This document shows positions 45,542-54,289 of a stretch of DNA of 54,822 nt, in pieces. Position 1 is the stretch's first letter, and every line of letters begins with the position of its first letter. A program made the position numbers and the translations under genes. Source of the DNA: Roseiflexus sp. (GTDB lineage Bacteria > Chloroflexota > Chloroflexia > Chloroflexales > Roseiflexaceae); contig JAGHYV010000026.1 in the NCBI GenBank assembly GCA_017743475.1, positions 1-54,822 of the forward strand, written 5' to 3'. The notes below the pieces were generated by a model that ran no database searches, was not told where the DNA came from, and saw only the letters and a program-made list of their open reading frames with translations.

Positions 45542-46387
45542 ATGCATGCAGTCGTTGCAATCAAACAGGTGCCCGACACCTCAAATGTGCGGATTGATCC
45601 TGAAACAGGCACCCTGATCCGTGAGGGTGTCCCTGCGATTGTCAATCCCTACGATCTTCATGCGGTCGAGGCAGCGGTACAGCTCAAGGAACGGGTTGGC
45701 GGCGGGCAGGTGACGGTGATTACGATGGGTCCGCCGAAGGCTGCCGAGGCGCTGATCGAGTGCATCGAGCAGGGTGCGGATCGTGCGATCCTGATTAGTG
45801 ATCGGAAGTTTGGCGGCGCCGATACTCTGGCGACATCGTATGTTTTGGCTCGTGCCATTGAAACGATCAATGCTGAACTGCCAGTGGACATCATCCTGTT
45901 CGGCAAGCAGGCAATCGATGGCGATACGGCGCAGGTCGGTCCTGGTGTGGCAACCCGATTGAACATTCCGTTGATCACCTATGCGATTGCAATCGAGGAG
46001 TTCGATCTGGAAGCCCGTACCGCAATCGTGCATCGTCGGGTCGAGCAGGGGATTGAAGTGTTGCAAACCAGCCTTCCTGTCTTGCTTACCGTCGAGAAAG
46101 AGATTGCGCCGGTGCGACATGCACCGCTCCCCCGTCTGATCGCTGCCGCCCGTTATCAACCTGAGGTGTGGAGTGCGACGGCGCCGGTCGTCTTTGATCC
46201 GCAGCAGATTGGTTTGAAAGGTTCACCGACGGTGGTCGGTAAGGCGTTTACCCCAGAGCAGCGCTCTGGCGGTGAGGTGATTTCAGTCGCTGATCTCGGT
46301 CTGAATGCAGTGGTGGCGCGTGCACTGGCGGTGATTGAACAGGCGCATGTGCGGAACCTGCAACCTGAAACGGGGGTCGTGTCATGA
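45542..46387 (+). CDS. fixA: electron transfer flavoprotein beta subunit, FixA type
   Basis: 281 aa from ATG 45542. MHAVVAIKQVPDTSNVRIDP and NPYDLHAVEAAVQLKE open the EtfB fold; GKQAIDGDTAQVGPGVA is the AMP/FAD-binding loop; the arm GVEQGIEVLQTSLPVLLTVEK-like segment follows. In FixAB complexes this subunit holds the bifurcating flavin with FixB. The stop overlaps the start of fixB (ATGA). Confidence 0.9.
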   Translation: MHAVVAIKQVPDTSNVRIDPETGTLIREGVPAIVNPYDLHAVEAAVQLKERVGGGQVTVITMGPPKAAEALIECIEQGADRAILISDRKFGGADTLATSYVLARAIETINAELPVDIILFGKQAIDGDTAQVGPGVATRLNIPLITYAIAIEEFDLEARTAIVHRRVEQGIEVLQTSLPVLLTVEKEIAPVRHAPLPRLIAAARYQPEVWSATAPVVFDPQQIGLKGSPTVVGKAFTPEQRSGGEVISVADLGLNAVVARALAVIEQAHVRNLQPETGVVS

Positions 46388-47412
46388 ATGCAGAGCAGCC
46401 AGTCGTTCCGCGCATCTGGGTGTTCGTCGAGCAACAGGAGCGTCAGGTGCATCCGGTTTCGTGGGAGTTGCTCGGCGCTGCGAAGCGGCTATCGGCGGAT
46501 CTGCCGGGCAGCGTGGTCGAAGCGGTATTGCCAGGGCATCAGATCGCGGATCTGGCGCCGCAGGCGTTTCACTATGGCGCATCACGCGTCTATGTGATCG
46601 ACAGTCCGGTGCTAGAGATCTACCGTAATCTGCCGTATGCCGTGGCGGTAAGTCAACTGGTAATGCAGTATCGCCCGGAGATCTTCCTTATTGGTGCGAC
46701 AACGCTTGGACGCGATCTTGCTGGTTCGATTGCCACACGTGTCGGCACTGGTCTGACCGCTGATTGCACCGAACTGGCGATCGACCCGGCTCAACATATT
46801 CTGGCAGCTACCCGTCCAACATTCGGCGGCAATCTGATGGCAACAATCCTTTGCCGCCGCCACCGACCGCAGATGGCAACAGTTCGTCCGCGGGTGCTGC
46901 CAATGCCAGACCCGATGCCAGATGCAACCGGTGAGGTAATCAACGTTCCCTTCGACATGCGCGAAGAGGATGTGCCGGTCAAGCGGCTGCGGTTGATCCG
47001 CGCCGAAGAACAGCCCAATATCGAGTATGCCGATGTTCTCGTCGCTGGCGGGCGCGGTGTCGGCGGACCGGAGGGATTCGCTTTGTTGGAAGAACTGGCG
47101 AACGCGCTTGGCGGTATGGTTGCTGCCAGTCGCCCAGTGGTCGATGCCGGATGGATGGATGCCAGTCGGCAGGTCGGGCAGACGGGCAAGACAGTGCGAC
47201 CCAAACTGTACATTGCAGCGGGTATCTCTGGCGCCGTCCAGCATCGAGTTGGCATGAGCGGCGCCGATGTCATTCTGGCGATCAACACCGATCCAAACGC
47301 TCCAATCTTCCAGATCGCTACGCTGGGGATCGTTGGAGATCTGTACGACGTGATCCCCGCGTTGATACGTCAGGTGAAAGGACAGGCGCAAGATGGGCAT
47401 GCTCACCTTTGA
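46384..47412 (+). CDS. fixB: electron transfer flavoprotein alpha subunit, FixB type
   Basis: 342 aa. The N-terminal domain (RIWVFVEQQERQVHPVSWEL) pairs with FixA; the C-terminal FAD domain has VVDAGWMDASRQVGQTGKTV and YIAAGISGAVQHRVGM, then INTDPNAPIFQIATLGIVGD. It overlaps fixA by 4 bp and fixC by 20 bp, so the four genes are one translational unit. Confidence 0.92.
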   Translation: MNAEQPVVPRIWVFVEQQERQVHPVSWELLGAAKRLSADLPGSVVEAVLPGHQIADLAPQAFHYGASRVYVIDSPVLEIYRNLPYAVAVSQLVMQYRPEIFLIGATTLGRDLAGSIATRVGTGLTADCTELAIDPAQHILAATRPTFGGNLMATILCRRHRPQMATVRPRVLPMPDPMPDATGEVINVPFDMREEDVPVKRLRLIRAEEQPNIEYADVLVAGGRGVGGPEGFALLEELANALGGMVAASRPVVDAGWMDASRQVGQTGKTVRPKLYIAAGISGAVQHRVGMSGADVILAINTDPNAPIFQIATLGIVGDLYDVIPALIRQVKGQAQDGHAHL

Positions 47413-48706
47413 TGCAATTGTCGTCGGCGCTGGACCGGCAGGTGTTGCGGCAGCGCTGACAATGGCGCGCGGCGGGTTAAAGGTGATCATCATCGAACGC
47501 GGGCGATTTGCTGGCGCCAAGAACCTTTTTGGCGGCGTCTTCTACACCCACGCGCTGGCGGATGTTCTGCCGGATTACTGGGAACGCAAGCCGCCGTTCG
47601 AGCGCCCGGTCACCGAGCAGGGATACTGGATGCTCTCGCCAGATAGTGTGATCCGGGTGATGCACAAGAGCGAACGTTACCGGAAGGAACCGGCTGATGC
47701 CTACACTGTTCTGCGCGCGCGTTTTGATCCCTGGTTTGCCGAACAGGCGGTGGAGGCAGGTGCGCTGCTCATCACGCGTACAACCGTAACCCGGTTGTTG
47801 AAAGACGAGCGGGGGCGGGTTATCGGCGTCGATACCGACCGCCCTGAAGGAAGCGTCTACGCACCAGTTGTTATCATCGCCGAAGGGGTCAACAATCTGC
47901 TGACCCGACAGGCAGGACTGATCGCGTCGGATCTGCCGCCGACCCACGTTGCGCTGGCAGTCAAGGAATACGTCAACCTGCCAGCAAAAGAGCTTCAGGC
48001 GCGCTTCGGATTGAGTGGCCCTCGCGAGGGGGTGGCGATCGATGTGTTTGGCGATGTCACCCTGGGGTTGCCGGGCACGGGCTTCATCTACACCAATCAA
48101 TCCGGCATTTCGATTGGGGTTGGCATGCTGCTCAGTGAATTCATCACGCACCGGTTGCGTCCCTACGAAGTGCTGGAGCGCTTCAAGAATCATCCGGTCG
48201 TTCGTCCCTATCTGGAAGGGGGAGAGGTGCGCGAGTACGGAGCGCACCTGATCCCGGAGACGGGGTACGACCGTATGCCAAAACTGGCGGGTGACGGCGT
48301 AATGGTAGCGGGGGACGCTGCCGGGATGGTCGATGCGCTGCACCGCGAAGGAACGAATCTGGCGATCACAGCTGGCAAAGCAGCCGGTGAAACCGCACTG
48401 GCAGCGCACCAGCAGGGCGATTTCTCGGCGGCTTTCCTGAGTCGCTATCGGCGCACCCTAGAAGACAGTTTCGTGTTGAAGGACATGAAGCAGTATCGGC
48501 GCATGACCGATTTTCTCGAAAGTTCGCCGCACTTCATGGGTACCTATGTCAATCTGCTCAATGAGGCGGCGCTGCGCTATTTTACGGCTCATGGCATTCC
48601 CAAGCGGGAAATGGAACACGATATTATCAAGATGGTTCGTGAACGCCGCTCGTTCACCGGCGTCGCGTGGGATATGCTGAAGTTGATGCGAGCAATGCGA
48701 GGTTAG
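47393..48706 (+). CDS. fixC: ETF-quinone oxidoreductase-like flavoprotein FixC
   Basis: 437 aa; ATG 47393, with an inner ATG at 47399 possible. The Rossmann motif is FDAIVVGAGPAGVAAALTMA; GVFYTHALADVLPDYWERK and VMVAGDAAGMVDALHREGTN are typical of the FixC/ETF-QO family. It passes electrons from the flavoprotein pair to quinone in the membrane. It lacks the C-terminal Fe-S domain of mitochondrial ETF-QO, which is supplied by separate FixX here. Confidence 0.93.
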   Translation: MGMLTFDAIVVGAGPAGVAAALTMARGGLKVIIIERGRFAGAKNLFGGVFYTHALADVLPDYWERKPPFERPVTEQGYWMLSPDSVIRVMHKSERYRKEPADAYTVLRARFDPWFAEQAVEAGALLITRTTVTRLLKDERGRVIGVDTDRPEGSVYAPVVIIAEGVNNLLTRQAGLIASDLPPTHVALAVKEYVNLPAKELQARFGLSGPREGVAIDVFGDVTLGLPGTGFIYTNQSGISIGVGMLLSEFITHRLRPYEVLERFKNHPVVRPYLEGGEVREYGAHLIPETGYDRMPKLAGDGVMVAGDAAGMVDALHREGTNLAITAGKAAGETALAAHQQGDFSAAFLSRYRRTLEDSFVLKDMKQYRRMTDFLESSPHFMGTYVNLLNEAALRYFTAHGIPKREMEHDIIKMVRERRSFTGVAWDMLKLMRAMRG

Positions 48707-48708
48707 CG

Positions 48709-49041
48709 ATGGGCAACAATAACCACATGACGGCGCCGGTCGCCGAAGTTAGCATGCCCCATGTTAATCTTGACGATCTGATCGTCTGCCTGAAATACTA
48801 CGTGGACGAAGAAGTCGCCCACATTCGTATCAAAGATCAGGCGATCTGCGCCACCTGCGATCCGAAGCCCTGCCTGGCATTCTGTCCAGCGCATGTCTTC
48901 GAGACGGATCGCCAGGGGCGGATGATGGTCAGTTATCAGGCATGTGTCGAGTGCGGCAGTTGCCGGATCGCCTGCCCGTTCCACAATGTGGACTGGCGCC
49001 TGCCGCGTGGTGGGTATGGCGTGGCGTATAAGTACGGGTGA
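48709..49041 (+). CDS. fixX: ferredoxin-like protein FixX
   Basis: 110 aa from ATG 48709, 2 bp after the fixC stop; an inner ATG at 48727 is possible. Iron-sulfur ligands: CATCDPKPCLAFCP and CVECGSCRIACPFHNVDW. It completes FixABCX, which in other bacteria bifurcates electrons from NADH to quinone and to ferredoxin or flavodoxin. Confidence 0.92.
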   Translation: MGNNNHMTAPVAEVSMPHVNLDDLIVCLKYYVDEEVAHIRIKDQAICATCDPKPCLAFCPAHVFETDRQGRMMVSYQACVECGSCRIACPFHNVDWRLPRGGYGVAYKYG

Positions 49042-49122
49042 GGGGTAACGGGTGGAACGAGGTCGAACAGGTTGAAACCTCGTCTTGCTTCCTGCTGCCG
49101 CAGACGATAACCAACCGGCTCG

Positions 49123-49151
49123 GGTGGGTGACGGTGTTGCCTTCACCCACC
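49123..49151 (+). terminator. hairpin after fixX
   Basis: GGTGGGTGA (49123-49131) and TCACCCACC (49143-49151) form a 9-bp stem with an 11-nt loop. A weaker one, ACGAGGT/ACCTCGT, lies at about 49056-49082. Confidence 0.6.
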
Positions 49152-49574
49152 TTCGTGGTTTGCCTTCTACACTGTCCCCTTTTGCCTGTGCATCGATATC
49201 TCCGTCAGCATGGTCGCGTTGTTTCTTTTCTGATCGCGCGATCTGGTTCGCCCACACATCCGACGGCAACCAACGGGAATTATCCGCTGCACGCCCGTAC
49301 CCTCATGGTCGATGTCGGACCGGTCACCCGACGAGCGTTGTGGCGATTTCTCATGTTCTGGAGGTCTTCGCGGGTTCAGGAAGGTGTTCCGCATGCGTTT
49401 CCGGGTGTGGTCTGGAGCCGTACTTTGTCCTGTACTTTTGAAGTTCAGCAGAATAAGCAAGATTGACAGAAGTTTAGGCTATATAGTCCCTGTAAAATGA
49501 TCCGAGAATCCTAAGGATGTCAGGTGGTTTGGGAGTAAACTCAGGTCAGAACACGATATCCGGTGGTAGAAGCA
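49152..49574. other. intergenic, no gene seen
   Basis: About 420 bp between the fix operon and the MNT/HEPN pair. The end near 49440-49500 is AT-richer and probably holds the promoter of the pair. Confidence 0.5.
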
Positions 49575-49880
49575 ATGCAAGATATACGAACACACATCAG
49601 GGAGGTCATTATCGGGGAAGCGGAGCAGGCAGGGTATCGGGTGCTTCGCATCCTGCTCTTTGGTAGCCGCGCCCGCGGTGATGAGCGTCCCGACAGCGAC
49701 TGGGACTTTTTCGTGGTGGTTGATGCAGACCGCCCTTTCTCTGATCGGGAAGATGTAGCGTCTCGTATCTGCTGGAAACTGGCAGAGCAGGGAGTCTATG
49801 CTGATGTATTCATCCAGTCAGTGAAGGCGGTTGATCTGCGTAAGAACAACACTGGCCTCCTCACCTACTATGCGCTTTAA
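49575..49880 (+). CDS. MNT-type minimal nucleotidyltransferase (putative antitoxin)
   Basis: 101 aa from ATG 49575 (GTG 49563 also in frame). The active-site motif is LFGSRARGDERPDSDWDFFV (GSxxxG...SDxD), with a third acidic residue expected at VYADVFIQS. In MNT-HEPN pairs of the HepT/MntA type the nucleotidyltransferase AMPylates and neutralises the HEPN toxin. The HEPN gene follows 15 bp later. Confidence 0.85.
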   Translation: MQDIRTHIREVIIGEAEQAGYRVLRILLFGSRARGDERPDSDWDFFVVVDADRPFSDREDVASRICWKLAEQGVYADVFIQSVKAVDLRKNNTGLLTYYAL

Positions 49881-49895
49881 GGAGGGAGTGCCCCT

Positions 49896-50304
49896 ATGAA
49901 CGACGAAACCGTTAGAAAGTGGATTCAAAAGGCAGAGAATGACCTGAAGATTGGCAAGAACGAGATGGCTACACAGAACCCTGTCACAGACGGTCTGCTT
50001 CCATATGCAGCAGTGTGCGGAGAAGTATCTCAAGGCTTACTTGATCTTTCATGGCAAAGAGTACCCGAAAACCCATCGGCTCGCTGTTTTGACAAGTCTT
50101 TGCTCTCATATAAACCTGGAGTTTCAAAATCTGATGACGTGGGGGGTTGATCGCCTTAGCCGCTATGCTGCAACTCTGCGGTATGGGGAGGAGTTCTACA
50201 TGCCTGGCTTCGAGGAAACACAGGAAGCGATGGAGTTAACGGAAAAGACCCGGACTTTTGTGCTTGGCAGGCTCAGGCGAGATGGTCTCACACCAGAGGA
50301 CTGA
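49896..50304 (+). pseudogene. HEPN-domain gene broken by a frameshift
   Basis: The natural start is ATG 49896 (GGAGGG upstream): NDETVRKWIQKAENDLKIGK, EMATQNPVTD. Near 49992 the frame changes by +1 and continues VCFHMQQCAEKYLKAYLIFH, THRLAVL, YAATLRYGEEFYMPGFEET to TGA 50302-50304. Both halves together make a normal 135-aa HEPN protein. Loss of a CG dinucleotide in GACGCGGTC would explain it. As read, the short product stops at 50150 with only 84 aa. Confidence 0.8.
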
Positions 50305-50487
50305 TACTGGTACGTATTTGTCTTCAGCAGATGAAGAGTCTCCTGCCCAACCCATGGTAGCGTAAGTAGACATTGATCGGGCCGTCTTTTCTGGAGGGAA
50401 GACCTTACCAGACCACTGGCAGCAATTTTCTCAGGCACGCTCTCAATCAAGGCGCTGTGGTCGGAATGGAATCGCCTCCTACCGCTG

Positions 50488-52131
50488 CTATGTCGGGTTT
50501 TGTCCCAGCAGCGCAGCGATCTCCTCGGCCAGGCGTCGCAGGCGCACCGGTTTGCTCAGATACACATTCGCGCCCGCTTCCAGACTGCGTTCGCGGTCGC
50601 CCGGCATCACCAGTGCGGTAAGCGCAATGATCGGCAGCGTGCTGGCTGCGACGTCGGCGCGCAGTCGCCGGATGACGTCCAATCCATCCAGACCGCGCAA
50701 TCGCAGATCGACAATCACGATGTCTGGTGGTTCGTGGCGCGCCAGCGCCAGCCCTTCTTCACCCGAAACGACGTGCATGACGCGATAGCCGCAACGCTGG
50801 AGATAATCACCGATCACTGCGCTCCCTTTTCCATCGTCATCGATCAACAGGACGTGATTATTGTCGCGTGACTGTGGGAGTGATTCCTCGTCCAGCGACT
50901 CAGAACGAGAGGTTGCATGTTCATCAGTGTCGAGCGACGCCTGGCGCCACATCTGATGATGACGAGTCCACGGCAGCGTGATGGTAAAGCGGCTTCCTTT
51001 CCCCAGTTCGCTGACGAGAGTGACGCTGCCGCCGTGAAGTTCCGCCAGGCGCGCAACGATGACCAGCCCCAGACCGCTCCCCGCCTGATCACGCTGATAC
51101 ACATTGTCGATCTGTGAAAATGGCTGAAACAGGCGCGGCATATCCTCAGCCGCGATGCCAATGCCAGTGTCCCATACGCTGATCCGCACCACCTCGTTGT
51201 CCGGGTCGCCTTCGAGATCGATGCCGATCTGTCCTTCGGGCGGGGTAAACTTGACGGCGTTCGAGAGCAAGTTGATCAACGCCTGGCGCAATCGACGCTC
51301 GTCACCGTAGATTCCCTCGACGTGCGGATCCAGGTTGATGTGAATCTTCTGGTTTTTGCGGATTGCCAGTTCCCTGATCATACGCACGCTAGCCTGACAG
51401 AGAACGTGCGCTGCGAGCATCCGTGGTGCCAGATCGAACCGTCCTGCTTCGATCTTCGCAAGATCGAGCAGGTCGTTAATCACTGCCAGCAGATGCCGAC
51501 CGCTCTCTTCGATGCGGCTTACTATTTCTCTCTGATCGTCGGTCAGCGGTCCGACGATCTGGGTCTGTAACAGTTCCGCCAGACCGAGGATCGCAGAGAG
51601 CGGGGTGCGCACTTCATGACTGATGCCAGCAAGGAACTCGTCCTTCTGGCGATGGGCGCGGCGCAGTTCAGCGTTGATGCGCGCCAGTTCGATATTCTGC
51701 CGGTTCAGGCGCTCCTGCAACAGGCGCAGTTCATTGCGCTGCTGGACGTGCATCTGCTCAATGATGCTCTGATCGGTCACATCGGTGATTGCCTGCACGA
51801 GACCTTGAATGCGACCGGTTGCATCAACGTAGGGCAGCGTTAGCAGCGTCAGGTAGCGTGTGCTTCCATCCGCGCTCTCGCGGTTGATATGGGGCAGGTG
51901 CAACCGCTGGACATGCCCCGCCATGATGTCGTACAGCACGCTTTCGTTGCCGATCAGCTCAGGAAAGAGATCGAGCAGCGCATCGCCGATCTGCGGCGGA
52001 TGGTCGCCAAAAAGCGTCAGATATCCACCCGTCGATTGCACGTGCAGCGAGCGATCAATAATCAGATAGGCGCAGCGATGTTCGGTGCTGAGTTGATTGA
52101 GCATGCGTTGACTGTCTTCCATAGATAGCAT
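50488..52131 (-). CDS. PAS hybrid histidine kinase with C-terminal receiver
   Basis: 547 aa from ATG 52129-52131, 6 bp after the stop of the longin-like gene. Order: N-terminal PAS (AYLIIDRSLHVQSTGGYLTL ... VQAITDVTDQS, residues 20-125), coiled coil (130-165), HisKA with phospho-His in FLAGISHEVRTPLSAILGL, HATPase (NLLSNAVKFTPPEG N box, DTGIGIA G1, GSGLGLVI G2), then a receiver (LLIDDDGKGSA, acceptor Asp in DIVIVDLRLRGLDG, Lys in YLSKPVRLRRL). No membrane segment. It is the last gene of the GTPase operon and may convert the module state into phosphotransfer. Confidence 0.9.
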   Translation of the reverse strand: MLSMEDSQRMLNQLSTEHRCAYLIIDRSLHVQSTGGYLTLFGDHPPQIGDALLDLFPELIGNESVLYDIMAGHVQRLHLPHINRESADGSTRYLTLLTLPYVDATGRIQGLVQAITDVTDQSIIEQMHVQQRNELRLLQERLNRQNIELARINAELRRAHRQKDEFLAGISHEVRTPLSAILGLAELLQTQIVGPLTDDQREIVSRIEESGRHLLAVINDLLDLAKIEAGRFDLAPRMLAAHVLCQASVRMIRELAIRKNQKIHINLDPHVEGIYGDERRLRQALINLLSNAVKFTPPEGQIGIDLEGDPDNEVVRISVWDTGIGIAAEDMPRLFQPFSQIDNVYQRDQAGSGLGLVIVARLAELHGGSVTLVSELGKGSRFTITLPWTRHHQMWRQASLDTDEHATSRSESLDEESLPQSRDNNHVLLIDDDGKGSAVIGDYLQRCGYRVMHVVSGEEGLALARHEPPDIVIVDLRLRGLDGLDVIRRLRADVAASTLPIIALTALVMPGDRERSLEAGANVYLSKPVRLRRLAEEIAALLGQNPT

Positions 52132-52137
52132 ATGTGA

Positions 52138-53514
52138 TTATGGTGTGACTGTCGGCGTGATAAGTTCGGGCGGCACCGGCTTGAGCAGACTGACCCAGCG
52201 CGCCGGCACCCATCCGATCAGTTCGACCTGCGGACTCTGCGGCAGTACTACACGCACGCGGTACCAGTCGCTCCACTGCGCCAGCACTTCGACCGGTGCG
52301 CCAAGCGGCGCAACAATGCGTGTGCGCGTGCTGGCTTCATCGGGTGTGCTGTACAGGAATACATTCCCGATCATCACGCCGTTGAACGGTGAAGGCGTCG
52401 GTGTGGGTGTGCTGGTGGGTGTGGGCGTGCTGGTCGATGTGGGCGTACTGGTGGGCGTGGATGTGCTGGTAGGCGTGGGTGTGCTGGTAGGCGTGGGTGT
52501 GCTGGTGGGCGTAGGCGTGCTAGTGGGCGTAGGCGTGCTGGTGGGCGATGGGGTGGCAGTGGCGGGTGGAACTGCCACCGGCGCCATCAACATTGCCAGG
52601 CGCGCTTCGACATTCCACATCCAGGTGCCGCAGAGCAGCAACGGCAGGAATGCAATGATCCCAAGCATAACAACAATCGCCCGTTGTGACGCTGACATGC
52701 GACGCGGTGCGTCGTCGTGCTTCTGCGGAACCAGCGTGTTCCGCACGATCTGACGCGCTTCCTGGATCAGTTTCGTGTCGCTGCCATCGAACATGCGGAT
52801 GCGGTCATAGCGATGTTCGTGGATAGCGAAGAGCGTTTCGCGGAGACGCTCGCGAAAATCCGATGGCTCAATGCCACTTATGACTACCGCCAGATAGGCG
52901 GCGCTGCCAAGCTCGATCAGAATCTGGCGCGACTCATAGGCAATCGTGTCGAGTTCACCGCTCTCTTCGCGCCCGAACGCCTCTTGCGCGAAATCGCGGA
53001 TGGCAGTGAGCATACCGCTGACCACATCACGATTAGGGCGCTCCGGTCCAGCGGAATAGTGGCAGATCAGCAATCCTGAGTCGCGCTGGATCAGGAAGAT
53101 TTCGTGAATGGTGAACGGCAGGATGTCACGAATGGCATACTCGACGTGTGAAATTCCCTGCATGCGCGCCTGCCAGTAGCGCGGATTCAGCAGCAGGGAT
53201 GTGCGCTGGCGGAGGCGCTGATCGATCGACTCTGCCAGGTTACGCACTGCCTCGCTGACGGCGCGTGCGATCATCTGACCGACGACCGGATAGAGGGCGT
53301 CAATGACATCCTCGCGCGCCTGGTAGACCTGGTGGCGAATCGCTTCACTGATGGCAGGCGCGATGGCGCGTGCAATCTCGTCGGGCGACTGGTTGATCTG
53401 TTCAGCCAGAATATCGGCGATCACCGGACTGATCCGGTCGACCAGCGCTTCTGGCTTGAGCAGAACCCGGCGTAACTCTTCGAGTTGCTGGCTCGTTTCG
53501 GGCGCTTTGACCAT
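52138..53514 (-). CDS. longin/roadblock-like membrane protein with Thr/Pro spacer and SH3-like end
   Basis: 458 aa, one membrane segment. Residues about 1-105 are amphipathic helices with repeated phrases (SPVIADILAEQI, APAISEAIRHQV, YPVVGQMIARAV). Residues about 130-255 (IHEIFLIQRDSGLLICHYS ... DVVSGMLTAIRDFAQEAF ... GSAAYLAVVISG) have the strand-helix pattern of longin/roadblock folds known as small-GTPase partners. A membrane helix (IVVMLGIIAFLPLLLCGTW, about 285-303) is followed by a 50-aa Thr/Pro/Ser tract and an SH3-like domain (NVFLYSTPDEASTRTRIVAP ... WYRVRV ... GWVPARWVSLL). The first part is thus cytoplasmic and the SH3-like part outside, perhaps binding cell-wall material. Start is 40 bp after the coiled-coil gene. 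Confidence 0.75.
   Translation of the reverse strand: MVKAPETSQQLEELRRVLLKPEALVDRISPVIADILAEQINQSPDEIARAIAPAISEAIRHQVYQAREDVIDALYPVVGQMIARAVSEAVRNLAESIDQRLRQRTSLLLNPRYWQARMQGISHVEYAIRDILPFTIHEIFLIQRDSGLLICHYSAGPERPNRDVVSGMLTAIRDFAQEAFGREESGELDTIAYESRQILIELGSAAYLAVVISGIEPSDFRERLRETLFAIHEHRYDRIRMFDGSDTKLIQEARQIVRNTLVPQKHDDAPRRMSASQRAIVVMLGIIAFLPLLLCGTWMWNVEARLAMLMAPVAVPPATATPSPTSTPTPTSTPTPTSTPTPTSTPTPTSTSTPTSTPTSTSTPTPTSTPTPTPSPFNGVMIGNVFLYSTPDEASTRTRIVAPLGAPVEVLAQWSDWYRVRVVLPQSPQVELIGWVPARWVSLLKPVPPELITPTVTP
52395..52549 (-). repeat. 18-bp-period repeat encoding the (TPTPTS)n spacer
   Basis: An imperfect 18-bp unit repeats about eight times and encodes TPTPTS on the minus strand. The units differ mainly at third positions and by small changes (SS, TST), so it is an old, constrained array rather than a fresh expansion. 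Confidence 0.85.
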
Positions 53515-53554
53515 GTCTGAAAAAAGGCGCGCAACGGAGATACGCTTCTGCCAG

Positions 53555-54289
53555 CTACTCCTTCACGGCATGCAGGCCTTCGAGCATGTCGGTAACGGTG
53601 CTGCCGGTTTCAAGGCGCGCGGCAAGTTCGATGAGCATGCTGGCGAGCGCTTTGCGATCGGTCTTCTGGTAGTCGAGACGTTCGGCGATGCGTCGCAGTT
53701 CGGCGCGCAATTCGTCTTCGGTGTGACGAATTTCACGGCGCGTCGCCTGCACCCGCTGCTCGATCTGGTCGCGCACGTCAATTATTCCTGCCCGCACCGA
53801 GCGCAGTTCCGCCTCGTGGCTTGCATAGGACTTGCGCAGGTCGCTGAGAGTTTCGCCGGTCATTTTGATCGAATCGTCGTGCTGGCGCACCTGAGTGGCA
53901 ATCTGTTGCAGCAGCGACTCGCGGCTCCGCTGGCGGTCGCTTTCGCGGCGCAGGTCATCGGCGAGTTTGCGGGTGTCGAGTTCGAGCGTCTCCAGGCGTC
54001 GCGCTATCGTCTTTTCCAGATCGGCGAGTCGCTCGCGTATGTCGTCCACATCGCCAGCGATGCGTTGCACCTCGCGGCGCAGATCGGCAAAGCGGCGCTC
54101 ATACTCCTCGATCTGCGCTCCGAAGAGGATCTCGCGCAGCCGATCAACCTCGGCATGGCGCAACCGCTGACGCAACGGATCAGGACCGAGAATAATCTCG
54201 CGCACGCGCTCGAGTTCATCTGAAACATCCGATCCGGTTTCCGCACGGATGCCGTGTGAGTTTACAGGGATGGCGTCATTCTGATTCAT
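53555..54289 (-). CDS. coiled-coil partner protein
   Basis: 244 aa with no membrane segment. Residues about 20-65 hold two related helical phrases, RVREIILGPDPLRQRL and RLREILFGAQIEEYERRF. From about 65 to 215 it is a long, highly charged coiled coil (Arg/Glu/Asp/Leu, heptads), ending in a short helix MLIELAARLETG. The phrase LR.ILxG also echoes the start of the next gene product (LEELRRVLLKPEA). Its ATG overlaps the GTPase stop (ATGA). A scaffold or effector linking the GTPase to the longin-like membrane protein is plausible. Confidence 0.75.
   Translation of the reverse strand: MNQNDAIPVNSHGIRAETGSDVSDELERVREIILGPDPLRQRLRHAEVDRLREILFGAQIEEYERRFADLRREVQRIAGDVDDIRERLADLEKTIARRLETLELDTRKLADDLRRESDRQRSRESLLQQIATQVRQHDDSIKMTGETLSDLRKSYASHEAELRSVRAGIIDVRDQIEQRVQATRREIRHTEDELRAELRRIAERLDYQKTDRKALASMLIELAARLETGSTVTDMLEGLHAVKE

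Noticed and set aside
49038-49466. Plus-strand open frame of 142 codons after fixX
   Set aside because: It overlaps the fixX stop and passes through two hairpins; no family-like sequence.
49463-49498. TTGACA with TATAGT or TAAAAT as a promoter for the MNT/HEPN pair
   Set aside because: Spacings are 13 or 24 bp, both outside the normal range; not listed as a promoter.
52395-52549. Regular repeat that could suggest a CRISPR-like or minisatellite array
   Set aside because: The period is 18 bp, in frame, encodes a Thr/Pro spacer, and has no spacers between units.
53351-54223. Plus-strand open frame of 290 codons antisense to the GTPase operon
   Set aside because: Strongly coding minus-strand genes cover it; a long antisense frame is expected in GC-rich DNA.
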